From: CADEDH01 sp965263455
GTDB lineage: Bacteria; Actinomycetota; Acidimicrobiia; Acidimicrobiales; SZUA-35
Length of the DNA: 64,000 nt
Direction: 5' to 3'
Assembly: GCA_965263455.1 (NCBI GenBank)
Contig: CBDHHN010000004.1
Span: 3,224,001-3,288,000, forward strand
The position numbers and the translations under genes were made by a program. The notes beneath the pieces are model-generated. The model did not search any database. It was not told the origin of the DNA and saw only the letters and a program-made list of their open reading frames with translations. The first letter of the stretch is position 1. Each line of letters starts with the position of its first letter. This document shows, piece after piece, positions 1 to 8,491 of the stretch.

Positions 1-2
1 AC

Positions 3-938
3 GGCAACGCGCTGGTCGCGGCCCAGATCCGGGAGGTCATAGCCGCCGCCACCGTCGGCCGGGCCGAGGAGCGGACCGTGGACATCTACGGCCCGCCGTC
101 CCGGAGCCTCCAGCTCCGGGCGACCCCGACCTATGAGAACGACGTCCTCACCGGTTCGGTGGTGGTGATCGAGGACGTGACCCTGGCCCATCAGATCGAC
201 CGGGTCCGCAAGGACTTCGTGGCCAACGTGAGCCATGAGCTCCGAACCCCGATCGGTGCCATCGGCGTTCTGGCCGAGACCCTGCGCGATGCCGACGACC
301 CCGAAGTGGTCGAGCGGCTGTCGGGCCGGTTGCACGACGAGGCCATGCGCCTGGGCGACATGATCGAGGACCTGCTGGCCCTGTCGACCCTGGAGGCCGG
401 CTCGATCGACGAGCCCGACCTGGTCGACCTGCAGCAGGTGCTCCGGCTGGCCATCGAGCGTTCGGAGTCGGCGGCCGAGCGCCGCCAGATCGCCATCGTC
501 ACCCCGCCCGAATCGACGCCGGGGCCCGTGTTCACCGAAGGCGACCAGGGCCAGCTCATCTCGGCCGTGGCCAACCTCCTGGACAACGCCATCAAGTACT
601 CCGGTCAGGGCAGCGAGGTCGAGGTGGCGATCCGCCGCCAACCGACCACGGCCCGGCTCGAGGTGAGCGACACCGGGATCGGGATTCCCGAGTCCGACGT
701 CGATCGCATCTTCGAACGGTTCTACCGGGTTGACGACGCCAGGAGCCGGGTGACGGGCGGCACCGGCCTCGGCCTGTCGATCGTTCGGCACGTGGCCATC
801 AACCACCAGGGAACGGTCTCGGTCCATTCCGAGGAGGGGAAGGGCTCGACCTTCACCCTCACGCTGCCGCTGTCCGAGGTGCACGGCGGCAATCGCAGTA
901 CATCAGAGTTGGGAAGGATGGAGTCCGCCCGTGGCTGA
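3..938 (+). CDS. senX3: Sensor histidine kinase, SenX3/PhoR type (5' truncated)
   Basis: The reading frame is open to the left edge, so the N-terminal part, including any membrane segments, lies outside the window. What remains starts in the end of a PAS-like domain (ATPTYENDVLTGSVVVIEDV), then a HisKA dimerisation domain with H-box VSHELRTPIGAI. An HATPase domain follows with N box NLLDNAIKYSG, G1 box DTGIGIPES, F box FERFYRVDDARS and G2 box GGTGLGLSIVRH. All catalytic boxes are intact. It overlaps the response regulator by 8 bp, so the two are co-translated. The partner is RegX3-like, which suggests a SenX3-type kinase, known in mycobacteria for phosphate sensing. That role is inferred from family only. 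Confidence 0.9.
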   Translation, partial: GNALVAAQIREVIAAATVGRAEERTVDIYGPPSRSLQLRATPTYENDVLTGSVVVIEDVTLAHQIDRVRKDFVANVSHELRTPIGAIGVLAETLRDADDPEVVERLSGRLHDEAMRLGDMIEDLLALSTLEAGSIDEPDLVDLQQVLRLAIERSESAAERRQIAIVTPPESTPGPVFTEGDQGQLISAVANLLDNAIKYSGQGSEVEVAIRRQPTTARLEVSDTGIGIPESDVDRIFERFYRVDDARSRVTGGTGLGLSIVRHVAINHQGTVSVHSEEGKGSTFTLTLPLSEVHGGNRSTSELGRMESARG

Positions 939-1656
939 ACATGTGGTCCTGCTGGTCGAGGACGAGGAGGCGTTCATCGACGCCCTCACCGTCGGCCTGT
1001 CGAAGGAGGGGTTCCGGGTCGAGGTCGCCCGTGATGGTGCCGAGGGGTTGGCCCGGTTCGACGAGGTCGACCCCGATCTCGTCCTTCTCGACCTCATGTT
1101 GCCCCGGGTGTCGGGGGTGGACGTGTGCCGCGAACTGCGGTCCAAGTCCCAAGTGCCGATCATCATGGTCACGGCCAAATCGGCCGAGGTCGACACCGTG
1201 GTCGGGCTCGAGGTCGGGGCCGACGACTACGTCACCAAGCCCTACCGGATGCGGGAGTTGGTGGCCCGGATGCGGGCCGTGCTCCGTCGCTCGGAACCCG
1301 AGGAGGGGGAGATCGAGGAGGACGGGTCGCCGACGGTGGCCACCCACGAGGCCATCGTGGTCGGTGACGTGTCGATCGACCCGTCCCGCCATGAGGTGGT
1401 CATCCGGGGTGACGAGGTCCAGTTGCCGCTCAAGGAGTTCGAGCTCCTGCGGTTCCTGATGGAGAACGCCGGCCTGGTGCTGTCCCGAGATGCGCTGATC
1501 GACCGGGTCTGGGGCCACGACTATGTGGGCGACACCAAGACCCTGGACGTGCACATCAAGCGCCTTCGCTCCAAGGTCGAGGAGGAGCCCTCCAGCCCGT
1601 CGCGGATCGTGACCATCCGGGGTCTGGGCTACAAGTTCGAGCGACCGCGGCCCTGA
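931..1656 (+). CDS. regX3: Response regulator, RegX3-type OmpR/PhoB family
   Basis: A 241-residue two-domain regulator. Residues 1 to about 120 form a receiver domain with the phosphoacceptor in LVLLDLMLPRVSG and the conserved lysine in DDYVTKPYRMRELVARM. Residues about 140-240 form a winged helix with the family signature LLRFLMENAGLVLSRDALI and DVHIKRLRSKVE. The start is GTG at 931, inside the end of the kinase gene. The receiver-domain C-terminus resembles actinobacterial RegX3. Phosphate control would be the family expectation, but no phosphate genes are visible in this window. An 11-bp inverted repeat follows the stop codon. Confidence 0.93.
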   Translation: MAEHVVLLVEDEEAFIDALTVGLSKEGFRVEVARDGAEGLARFDEVDPDLVLLDLMLPRVSGVDVCRELRSKSQVPIIMVTAKSAEVDTVVGLEVGADDYVTKPYRMRELVARMRAVLRRSEPEEGEIEEDGSPTVATHEAIVVGDVSIDPSRHEVVIRGDEVQLPLKEFELLRFLMENAGLVLSRDALIDRVWGHDYVGDTKTLDVHIKRLRSKVEEEPSSPSRIVTIRGLGYKFERPRP

Positions 1657-1679
1657 GCGGGGCGGTGGTGGCGATCGGC

Positions 1680-1709
1680 CCGACCGGTCCGGCCGGTCGG
1701 ACCGGTCGG
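1680..1709 (+). terminator. Strong hairpin after the response regulator
   Basis: A perfect 11-bp stem (CCGACCGGTCC and its complement) with an 8-nt loop lies 24 nt after the regulator stop codon. There is no T-tract, which is common for hairpin terminators in high-GC actinobacteria. It probably ends the two-component operon. Confidence 0.55.
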
Positions 1710-1748
1710 ATCCATCCGGTTCGCTTCGAGCGGCTGCGGCCACATCGG

Positions 1749-1754
1749 TAGGAT
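1749..1754 (+). promoter_or_regulatory. -10 box TAGGAT of a leaderless MFS gene
   Basis: TAGGAT lies exactly 6 nt before the ATG at 1761. That places the expected transcription start on the start codon. The same geometry recurs before several other genes in this window. Confidence 0.55.
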
Positions 1755-1760
1755 CGGAGA

Positions 1761-3209
1761 ATGCAGCGGATGGTCGGGTCGAGGGCGGCGGGTTCGGGCC
1801 GCCGGCTCGGTCCCGGGTTCACCCGCCTGGCCCGGACCCACGGCCTCTCGGCGGCCGGGGACGCGCTGTTGGCGGTGGCCCTGGCCGACTCGCTCTTCTT
1901 CAACGTCGACCCCAACGACGCCCGGTGGCGGGTGGCCGCCTACCTGGTGCTCACCATCGCCCCGTTCGCCGTGGTGGCCCCGTTCCTGGGTCCGCTCATG
2001 GACCGGGTCCGGGGCGGACACCGCTACATGGTGGTGGCGGCCGCCCTGGTGAGGGCGGGGCTCATGTTCGCCCTGGTCCGCTACGTGCACGGTCCGCTGC
2101 TGTTCCCGCTGGCCTTCTCCATGCTGGTCATGGGCAAGACCCACGCCATCGCCAAGAGCGCCCTCGTCCCCTCCACCGTGGCCGATCAGGACGAACTGGT
2201 CCGGGCCAACGCCCGACTGTCGATCCTGGCCGGGGTGTCGACCGGTCTGGCCGGCGCCCCCGGCGTCCTGTTGCTCCGGTTCGGGGGGTCGGCCTGGGTG
2301 CTGGGTCTCGGTTGCGCCGTCTATCTGGCGGCGGCGACGATGGCCCTGCGCATCCCGGCCGTGAAGGTGGCGCCGACGCCGGCCGATCCCGAGGAGCGGG
2401 CCGAGTTGCGCGGCTCCGGGATCGTGTTGGCCGCCAGTGCCATGGGTTACCTGCGGGGCGTGGCCGGATTCATCACCCTCTTGCTGGCCTTCACCCTCCG
2501 GGGCGGGATCGACCCCGGCCCGACGGCCACCGGCGTCGAGATGGGCCACCGGGTGCGCGAGGGCCTGGGGCTGGAGCCGCTCGACCTGGCCACCGGCGGG
2601 GCTCCGCCCTGGCACTTCGGAGTGGCTCTCACCGGGGTCGGTCTGGGAGGCCTGGCCGGGGCCCTTCTCGTTCCCCGGCTCCGGGGCCGCTTCCCCGAGG
2701 AGCGGATCCTGGCCTTTGCGTTGTTGGCCCTGGCCGCCTTCGCCGCCCTGGCCACCGTCTCGACCGGGGTCGGCGGAGCCTTCATCGTCGGCCTGGCCCT
2801 GGCCCTGGCCGGGACCGGGGGCAAGCAGTCGTTCGACGCCATCGTCCAGCGTGACGCCCCCCGGGCCAACCTCGGCCGATCGTTCAGCCGCTTCGAGAGC
2901 CGGTTCCAGTTGTTCTGGGTGGTGGGCGCCCTGCTACCGGTGGTGCTCCCGGTGCCGGCCCGTCTCGGCTACATCCTGGTCGCGGCCTCGGCCCTGTTCG
3001 TCGGCCTGTCGTACTGGTTCGGCCGCCACCCCAATCCCCGGGCCCTGCTGACCGACGACTCGTTGGCCGGGGTTCGGGATCGGGTCCGGGTCGGTGTGGA
3101 GGACGGCACCGACGCCGTGGGCCGCCTCCGGCGGCGCGAGGGCACCGATGCCAGGACTCAGAGTTCGTCGAGCCCCGAGAGGTCGTCGGGCACCTCGGCC
3201 GAGATCTGA
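1761..3209 (+). CDS. MFS-type membrane transporter
   Basis: A 482-residue polytopic membrane protein with about 12 hydrophobic segments, for example AYLVLTIAPFAVVAPFLGPL followed by the MFS-like loop MDRVRGGHR. The C-terminal tail after residue about 440 is charged and Ser-rich, and probably cytoplasmic. There is no signal peptide, and the substrate cannot be read from the sequence. Start choice: ATG 1761 has a -10 box TAGGAT 6 nt upstream and no Shine-Dalgarno, which fits leaderless translation. Its last 52 nt overlap the convergent metalloprotease gene, so the two tails are coded on both strands. Confidence 0.82.
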   Translation: MQRMVGSRAAGSGRRLGPGFTRLARTHGLSAAGDALLAVALADSLFFNVDPNDARWRVAAYLVLTIAPFAVVAPFLGPLMDRVRGGHRYMVVAAALVRAGLMFALVRYVHGPLLFPLAFSMLVMGKTHAIAKSALVPSTVADQDELVRANARLSILAGVSTGLAGAPGVLLLRFGGSAWVLGLGCAVYLAAATMALRIPAVKVAPTPADPEERAELRGSGIVLAASAMGYLRGVAGFITLLLAFTLRGGIDPGPTATGVEMGHRVREGLGLEPLDLATGGAPPWHFGVALTGVGLGGLAGALLVPRLRGRFPEERILAFALLALAAFAALATVSTGVGGAFIVGLALALAGTGGKQSFDAIVQRDAPRANLGRSFSRFESRFQLFWVVGALLPVVLPVPARLGYILVAASALFVGLSYWFGRHPNPRALLTDDSLAGVRDRVRVGVEDGTDAVGRLRRREGTDARTQSSSSPERSSGTSAEI

Positions 3210-4378
3210 TCGACGTCGCCGTCGAGTCCGATCCGGGCCAACCACAGCCCGGGTGCGTCGACCTCGGCCGCGGTCGGCAGGTCGAGTTCGTCGGCCCACA
3301 GTCGGGCCAGACCTTCGTCCCCGGCCCGGGTCACGATCCCGTCGATGAAGCGGTCGCCCCGGGACAGGGTGTCGGCCGTGATCTCCAGGCCGAGCAGCCG
3401 CTCCATGAACCGGTCGGCGGGGGCCACGTCGATCCACCGCTGCCGGAACTGGCCGCTGATGGTGTCGATGTTGGCGATGAGGGGCCGCCCGATCTCGGCC
3501 ACCGTGTGGCTCACGAAGCCCAGGATCGAGGCCACCAGGGCGTCGAACTGCGGCACCAGGAGGTCGTGGACCGGCGAGCGCATCATCGACAGCAGGGTGT
3601 CGGGGTCGTTCAGCCGTTCGCTGAGTTCGCCCAGGCGTGACAGGTCGTTGAGGTCGCCCAGGGCGCCGAAGTGTTCGCCGATGGCCTCCGGGTCGGGCCG
3701 GAAGGCGGCGGCGAAGTCCAACAGCAGACCCTGCAGCTGCTTCTTCACGTGGGGCACGGAGAGGACGGCGTGGGCCGACAGTTCGTGGAGCAGCACCCAC
3801 AGCCGGAGTTCGTCGACCGGTACGTCCCACTGCTCGGCTGCGGCGTCGATCGATGCCGGGACCACCAGAACGGTGCGGCTGTCGCGGGGGATCGGCAGGT
3901 CGTACTGGCCCAGGGCCCGGGAGCCGAGGTGGCCGAGCATCGAGCCCGCACTGACCGACACCAGCATGGGCCCCATGGCGGCGAACACCTGACCCAACAT
4001 GGCGCCCAGAGGGTCGCCGGCCGCGGCATCGTCCTGGTCGGCCATCCCGGCCCCGACGGCCTCGCCGAACCGCTCGAAGAACGGCCGGTAGGTGTCGAGG
4101 CTGCGCCGGGTCCATTCGGTCCTGGTGACCGGCTCGACCGCGGTGTTGGACGGTAGGGATATGCCCGTAGCTTGGGCCACGTGGAGCTCCGCCACCCGCA
4201 CCAGTTCCTCGACCGCCATCCGGACCAGCGGGTCGACGTTGGCCTCGGGGGTGCCCTCGGAGGCGATGGTGGCCGCCAGTTCGGCCGCGTTGGTCCAGGG
4301 ATCGCGACCCTGGAGCGAACCGAAGAGGTTGCCGAGGTCGAAGAAGGGGCGATCGCCGGGGACGTCCGAAGAGCTCAC
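3158..4378 (-). CDS. Zinc-dependent metalloprotease-like protein, DUF2342 family
   Basis: A 406-residue protein matching the actinobacterial DUF2342/TIGR03624 family in layout: N-terminal PFFDLGNLFGSLQGRDPW, a mid-protein Gly/Met-rich segment, and the family helix LLHELSAHAVLSVPHVKK at about residues 192-210. In that helix E and H occupy the family's predicted metal-site positions. Members have been called putative hydrolases, and some co-occur with F420 biosynthesis. No substrate is established, so protease activity is inferred. The GTG start lies only 17 bp from the divergent epimerase GTG. A TACCAT box on the minus strand sits 6 nt before the start, suggesting leaderless expression. Confidence 0.78.
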   Translation of the reverse strand: MSSSDVPGDRPFFDLGNLFGSLQGRDPWTNAAELAATIASEGTPEANVDPLVRMAVEELVRVAELHVAQATGISLPSNTAVEPVTRTEWTRRSLDTYRPFFERFGEAVGAGMADQDDAAAGDPLGAMLGQVFAAMGPMLVSVSAGSMLGHLGSRALGQYDLPIPRDSRTVLVVPASIDAAAEQWDVPVDELRLWVLLHELSAHAVLSVPHVKKQLQGLLLDFAAAFRPDPEAIGEHFGALGDLNDLSRLGELSERLNDPDTLLSMMRSPVHDLLVPQFDALVASILGFVSHTVAEIGRPLIANIDTISGQFRQRWIDVAPADRFMERLLGLEITADTLSRGDRFIDGIVTRAGDEGLARLWADELDLPTAAEVDAPGLWLARIGLDGDVDQISAEVPDDLSGLDEL

Positions 4379-4383
4379 AGGGA

Positions 4384-4390
4384 AATGGTA
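4384..4390. promoter_or_regulatory. Overlapping divergent -10 boxes in a 17-bp gap
   Basis: The minus strand reads TACCAT (4390-4385), 6 nt before GTG 4378. The plus strand reads AATGGT (4384-4389), 6 nt before GTG 4396. The two -10 elements therefore share the same bases. If both are real, RNA polymerase cannot occupy both promoters at once, making the two genes mutually exclusive in initiation. Confidence 0.4.
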
Positions 4391-4395
4391 GGCCA

Positions 4396-5412
4396 GTGAC
4401 CGTCATCGCGGTGACCGGGGCGGCCGGGACGGTGGGCCGTCGGGTGGTCTCACTGCTGGCGGCCGAGTCCGGGGTCCAGGTCATCGCCGTCGACCGGGTG
4501 CCGATGCGGCCCGACGACGGGGTCGAACGACGTCAGGGCGACGTGTCGCGCCCGGAGGCCCGGCTCCTGGCCGGGGCCGAGTCGGTGGTCCACCTGGCCG
4601 AGGATCCCGGTCGGCGGGCCGATCCCGACGTGGCGCTGCGAACCCTCGACGGTGTTCTCGACGGGGCCCGCCGGGTCGGGGCCCGACACCTGGTCGTGCT
4701 GTCCTCGGCGCTGGTCTACGGCGCCCGGCCCTCGAACCCGGTGCCCCTGACCGAGTCCCACCCCCGGCGTCCCAACCCGGGTCAGCGCTACGCCCTGGTC
4801 AAGGCGGCGGTCGAGGACCGGGCCGAACGTTGGGCCGACGAGCACGGCGTCGACGTGGCCGTGCTCCGGCCGGCGACGGCGCTTTCCGAGGACCGGTCGA
4901 GCTATGTGGCCACGTCACTGCGGACCGCCATCGCCCTTCGGGACGACGAGGTCGACGCCCCGGTCCAGTTCCTCCATCACCAGGACCTGGCCTCGGCGGT
5001 GGCCCTCGTCTCCACCCGGCAGCTCACCGGCGTGTACAACGTGGCCCCCGACCACTGGATCGAGCCCGACGAGTTCCGTCGGCTGCTGTCCGAGATCGAG
5101 TTGCCGAGACCCCCGGTGGCCACCGCCGTGGCCCGGGTCGTCGGTCCGTTGGTGCGCCCCGACGAGGCGGCCGGACTGGTTCCCTACGTCCGCCATCCGT
5201 GGGTGGTGGCCAACGACCGGTTGCGGGCCGAGGGTTGGGTGCCGGGCCACACCAATCAGGAGGCCATGGTGGTGAGCACACCGACGCCGTGGCTCCGCTC
5301 GGTCTGGGTCAGGCGGCGCCAGGAGTTCGCCCTCGGGGCCGTTGGGCTGACCACGGCCGGTGCGATGGCGGCGGTCGGGGCGGCAGCCCGATGGGCCGTA
5401 CGGTCCCGCTGA
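4396..5412 (+). CDS. NAD-dependent epimerase/dehydratase (extended SDR)
   Basis: A 338-residue extended short-chain dehydrogenase. The N-terminal Rossmann motif is TGAAGTVGRRV, followed by an acidic/basic cofactor loop AVDRVPMRPDDG. The active-site region has VVLSSALVYGARPS and RYALVKAAVEDRAE, giving Tyr-x-x-x-Lys as Y-A-L-V-K. The C-terminal 40 residues include a hydrophobic stretch FALGAVGLTTAGAMAAVGAA, suggesting a membrane-anchored tail, which is unusual for the family. The substrate is probably a nucleotide sugar, but this cannot be specified. It starts at GTG, divergent from the metalloprotease, and ends 19 bp before the convergent PDZ protein stop. Confidence 0.8.
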   Translation: MTVIAVTGAAGTVGRRVVSLLAAESGVQVIAVDRVPMRPDDGVERRQGDVSRPEARLLAGAESVVHLAEDPGRRADPDVALRTLDGVLDGARRVGARHLVVLSSALVYGARPSNPVPLTESHPRRPNPGQRYALVKAAVEDRAERWADEHGVDVAVLRPATALSEDRSSYVATSLRTAIALRDDEVDAPVQFLHHQDLASAVALVSTRQLTGVYNVAPDHWIEPDEFRRLLSEIELPRPPVATAVARVVGPLVRPDEAAGLVPYVRHPWVVANDRLRAEGWVPGHTNQEAMVVSTPTPWLRSVWVRRRQEFALGAVGLTTAGAMAAVGAAARWAVRSR

Positions 5413-5431
5413 GGGCGGGGGAACCGGGCCG

Positions 5432-7087
5432 TCAGCCCCGGTCGACCGGTTCGGCGTCCGTACCGGCGTCGACGGGGAAGGCGTCGTCGTCCAGGTCGGG
5501 GTGGCCGCCCACCTCGATTCTCAGCCAACGGCGGCGCCCATCACGGTCGATGGTCACGAGCACCTCGTCGCCCAGTTCCTGGTAGCGGACGAGGTGGCGG
5601 AGGTGGTGGGCGTCGACGACGCTCATCCCGCCCCACTCCAGGATCACGTCGTCGACCTGGAGCCCGGCCCGCTCGGCCGGGCTGTCGGCCTCCACCGTCG
5701 TGACGTGCATGCCGCCGGTGGGGGCTCGCGTGCCGCTGACCCCCAGCCACAGCGGCGAGACCATGCCCCACCGCTCCAGACCGGCTGCGACCTCGATCAT
5801 GGTGGCGGCCGGGACGACGGTGGCCAGAGCCCCGGTCGAGTCGGCCAGCACCCCCACCAGGTGACCGTCGGCGTCGACCACGGGTGTCCCGGCCAGGCCC
5901 TCGGTGACCGTCGTGCTGATCAGCCATACGCCGTAGACCGGGAGACCGGTCGAGGCGATCGCCCGTTCCTTCGGGCCCACCAGGTAGGCGTCGACCTCGC
6001 CCCCGGCGTCGGTGCCGGTCAGCAGGAGTCGGACGGTGGCACCCAGGGGCAGGCCGGGAAGGCCGGAGGTGGCGGCCGTCGTCGTGGTGATCGTCGGCTG
6101 GGTGGTGCTGCGCTGGGGCGGCAGCCACTCGGCCCCGTCGCCACCGGTCGTGGTGGTGACCCGGCCGTCACCGTCGGTCGTCTCGACCTGGGCCGCCCCC
6201 GGGCTTTCGGTCTCGGCCTTCTGCCCCGCCGGGGCCGTGGTCGGCTCGGTGACCTCGACCCCGGTCGGCGGCGGACCGCCGTCGGTTTCGTCGGTCCCCG
6301 TCGTCGGGGGCGGGAACAGCGAGGTCAGTTCGACGTCGCTGCCGGCGTCGGGACGGAACACGGCCAGGTCGGTCAGGTTGTCGACCCCGAGCAGTTCCAA
6401 GCCGATCCAGTCGCCTCCGACCGACAGGGCGAGATCTCGCTGGCCGTCGATGGCGGCGGCGCTGGTGAAGACGTGGCTCCCGATCACGGCGAAGCCACCG
6501 AGCCGGTGGGGTACGCCACCGGCGGCGTCATCGACCGTTCGACCATCATCGGGGCCCGGGACGCCGCCGCTGGAGAGCTCGCCGTCGTCCGGCGCCGGCG
6601 TGGTCCCGTCGGGATCGGCGGCCGTCGGCTCGCTCGGCGGCAGGATCACGTTGGCGAAGATGCCGTCGACCAGGCGGCCGGGGTCCGCCTCGGCCACCGG
6701 TTCGGGCGCGGTGGTGGTCGGCGTGGTGGCGACGGCGACCGTGGTCGAGGTCGGGGCCGGAGTGGTGGAGGTCCGGTTGCCCAGGTCGAGACCGGCGGCC
6801 ACACCGGGGAGCAGTGAGGTACCCGAGGGTCCCCCGCTCAGGCGGATCTGGCCCCCACCGATCATCATCGTCGATGCCACCACGGCCCCGATCCCGACGA
6901 CCGCCGTGACCGCAGCGAGGGCGGCCAGGGTCGGAACCAGGGTCCTGGCGCCGGTCTGGGGCCGGGCGTCGCGGGCTGCGGCCGAGGCGGCGGCGGCGAT
7001 CTCCGACGGATGGCGCCATTCCCGCAGAGACGGGTCGGGTGGGGGACCACCGCCCGTCTCCGGGTCGTCTTCGTCCTCGGACCGCAC
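5432..7087 (-). CDS. PDZ-domain, trypsin-like pseudoprotease, membrane anchored
   Basis: About 551 residues with HtrA-like layout. There is a charged cytoplasmic N-terminus, a single membrane segment (TLAALAAVTAVVGIGAVVAS), a Thr/Pro/Ala-rich linker, a trypsin-like domain and a C-terminal PDZ domain (APTGGMHVTTVEADSPAERA, DDVILEWGG). The catalytic histidine position reads VFTSAAAI instead of TNxHVV, and the serine position reads GLAGTPVVDADG instead of GxSGxP. Only the Asp segment LTDLAVF is kept, so it should not be proteolytic; a binding or scaffold role is inferred. The frame is open further upstream, but that part lies opposite moaE. GTG 7087 is chosen because TACTGT lies 8 nt before it; ATG 7153 is an alternative. 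Confidence 0.75.
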   Translation of the reverse strand: MRSEDEDDPETGGGPPPDPSLREWRHPSEIAAAASAAARDARPQTGARTLVPTLAALAAVTAVVGIGAVVASTMMIGGGQIRLSGGPSGTSLLPGVAAGLDLGNRTSTTPAPTSTTVAVATTPTTTAPEPVAEADPGRLVDGIFANVILPPSEPTAADPDGTTPAPDDGELSSGGVPGPDDGRTVDDAAGGVPHRLGGFAVIGSHVFTSAAAIDGQRDLALSVGGDWIGLELLGVDNLTDLAVFRPDAGSDVELTSLFPPPTTGTDETDGGPPPTGVEVTEPTTAPAGQKAETESPGAAQVETTDGDGRVTTTTGGDGAEWLPPQRSTTQPTITTTTAATSGLPGLPLGATVRLLLTGTDAGGEVDAYLVGPKERAIASTGLPVYGVWLISTTVTEGLAGTPVVDADGHLVGVLADSTGALATVVPAATMIEVAAGLERWGMVSPLWLGVSGTRAPTGGMHVTTVEADSPAERAGLQVDDVILEWGGMSVVDAHHLRHLVRYQELGDEVLVTIDRDGRRRWLRIEVGGHPDLDDDAFPVDAGTDAEPVDRG

Positions 7088-7192
7088 GATACGCAACAGT
7101 ACCGCCCGTCCGCCGACGGACGATCGCGCCCCCCTGGGCGGAGGCACCCGCATGGGCCCGGGCCCCCGCTCGGCCCCCTGGGCGAGGTCCAC

Positions 7193-7198
7193 TACGAT
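7193..7198 (+). promoter_or_regulatory. -10 box TACGAT of leaderless moaE
   Basis: TACGAT followed by exactly 6 nt and then the GTG start of moaE at 7205. No Shine-Dalgarno sequence is present between them. Confidence 0.55.
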
Positions 7199-7204
7199 GG
7201 CGCC

Positions 7205-7723
7205 GTGACCGATGCCGACCGACACTACGCCGACGGGGCGCCGCCGGCCGACGGCGACTCCTGGACCGGGCTGTTCGACGGGCCGCTCCCGATCGAGGCG
7301 GCCTCGGCCTGGGCCGTGCTGCCGGCCTGTGGCGCCGTCGTGACCTTCTCGGGGACCGCCCGCGACCACTCGGTGGGCCGGGAGGGGGTGTCGCGCCTGG
7401 AGTACGAGGCCTACACCAGCCAGGTCGTGCCCCGCCTCGACGACATCGTGGCCGCGGCCCGGACCCGCTGGCCCGACCTGGGCCGGATGGTGCTGCTGCA
7501 CCGGGTCGGCGTCGTCCCCATCACCGAGTCGGCGGTCGTGGTCGTCGCCTCGGCCCCCCACCGCGACCATGCGTTCGAGGCGGCCCGGTTCGGCATCGAC
7601 ACGCTGAAGGCCACGGTGCCCATCTGGAAGCGGGAGGACTGGTCCGAGGGTTCGAGTTGGGGGCTGGAACCCCAGCACATCACCGCGGTCGAGAGCGAGC
7701 CCGACGGCGGTTCGGGCGCCTAG
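7205..7723 (+). CDS. moaE: Molybdopterin synthase catalytic subunit MoaE
   Basis: A 172-residue MoaE. In the family this subunit transfers sulfur carried by the MoaD C-terminus onto precursor Z (cPMP) to form molybdopterin. Visible signatures are GAVVTFSGTARDHS near the N-terminus, LEYEAYTSQV, RVGVVPITESAVVVVASAPH and the catalytic lysine region LKATVPIWKREDW. GTG 7205 is chosen because it follows a leaderless-type -10 box. No moaD or other molybdenum-cofactor gene is adjacent. The TAG stop overlaps the convergent HEAT-repeat gene stop within a shared CTAG. Confidence 0.92.
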   Translation: MTDADRHYADGAPPADGDSWTGLFDGPLPIEAASAWAVLPACGAVVTFSGTARDHSVGREGVSRLEYEAYTSQVVPRLDDIVAAARTRWPDLGRMVLLHRVGVVPITESAVVVVASAPHRDHAFEAARFGIDTLKATVPIWKREDWSEGSSWGLEPQHITAVESEPDGGSGA

Positions 7724-8376
7724 AGCCCGGCCCGGGGGTCTTCGTCACCGGACCCGTCGAGTTCACCATCCCCGTCGAGCGGGCCGGGGTCGATCAGGTC
7801 CTCGGCGATCTGGCGGACCTGCCAGTCCCGGTCCTCCACCGCAGCCGCCAGCGCCCGGTCGACCTCGGGGCCCTCGAAGGCGGCCAGGGCGATGACGGCC
7901 CGCCGCCGGACGGTGGCGATGTCGTCCAGTGCGGCCAGCACCGCCTCACGTCCACGGCCGAGGGCTCCGAGCGCGGCCACCGCCGACTCCCGGCACAGGG
8001 CGTCGTCATGGGCGGTGGCCATCGCCTCCAGCGGCGCCACCACCTCGTCGGTGGCGATCTCCAGCTCACCCAGGGCGAACGCCGCCGCCTCGGCCAGGGG
8101 TCCGCTCAGCAACGGCACGAGGCGGTCGGCCACGGTGGCCGCGGCCGGGTCGTCGGCTCCGATTCGGGCGGCGAGGGCCACGGCCCGGCCGGCAACCCGC
8201 TCGTCGGTGTCGGTGAAATAGGAGGTCAGACCCTCCGGGTCCAACAGTCCGGATCGCCGGGCCGCCCCCAGGGCGGTCCGGCGGAGGACCGGATCGGGGG
8301 AGGCGAGCGCCTCGACCACCGCCCCGGACGTCGATCCGTGTCCAGCGATGGCGATGGATCGCGGTGAATGTTTCAC
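7720..8376 (-). CDS. HEAT-repeat protein
   Basis: A 218-residue alpha-helical repeat protein. It has at least four HEAT-like units, each with paired helices rich in Ala/Leu, such as VEALASPDPVLRRTALGAAR, GPLAEAAAFALGELEIATDE, ESAVAALGALGRGREAVLAA and LAAAVEDRDWQVRQIAEDLI. The C-terminal 25 residues are acidic and disordered-looking. There are no catalytic residues; in this fold class the role is usually protein binding. The GTG start has only a weak purine-rich upstream segment. The stop shares a CTAG with the moaE stop. Confidence 0.75.
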   Translation of the reverse strand: MKHSPRSIAIAGHGSTSGAVVEALASPDPVLRRTALGAARRSGLLDPEGLTSYFTDTDERVAGRAVALAARIGADDPAAATVADRLVPLLSGPLAEAAAFALGELEIATDEVVAPLEAMATAHDDALCRESAVAALGALGRGREAVLAALDDIATVRRRAVIALAAFEGPEVDRALAAAVEDRDWQVRQIAEDLIDPGPLDGDGELDGSGDEDPRAGL

Positions 8377-8491
8377 TTTCGTTTCTTTTGGTTTCTGGCC
8401 ATGAATCTGGAATGCTGAGGGTCAACAGCGGCCCGTCGCCCGTCGTTTTCGATGCTTGACGGTCGTTAACACGAAATCAGGGAGGTTTCAC

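Noticed and set aside
7010..7204. Longer MoaE start
   Set aside because: Upstream residues are Pro/Arg-rich, and the leaderless -10 box points to GTG 7205.
5432..7678. Extension of the PDZ pseudoprotease to 748 residues
   Set aside because: The first about 195 residues lie opposite moaE and its upstream region and are not protein-like.
8456..8491. TTG start 12 codons upstream of the 141-residue protein
   Set aside because: No ribosome site, while GGAGG is correctly placed for GTG 8492.
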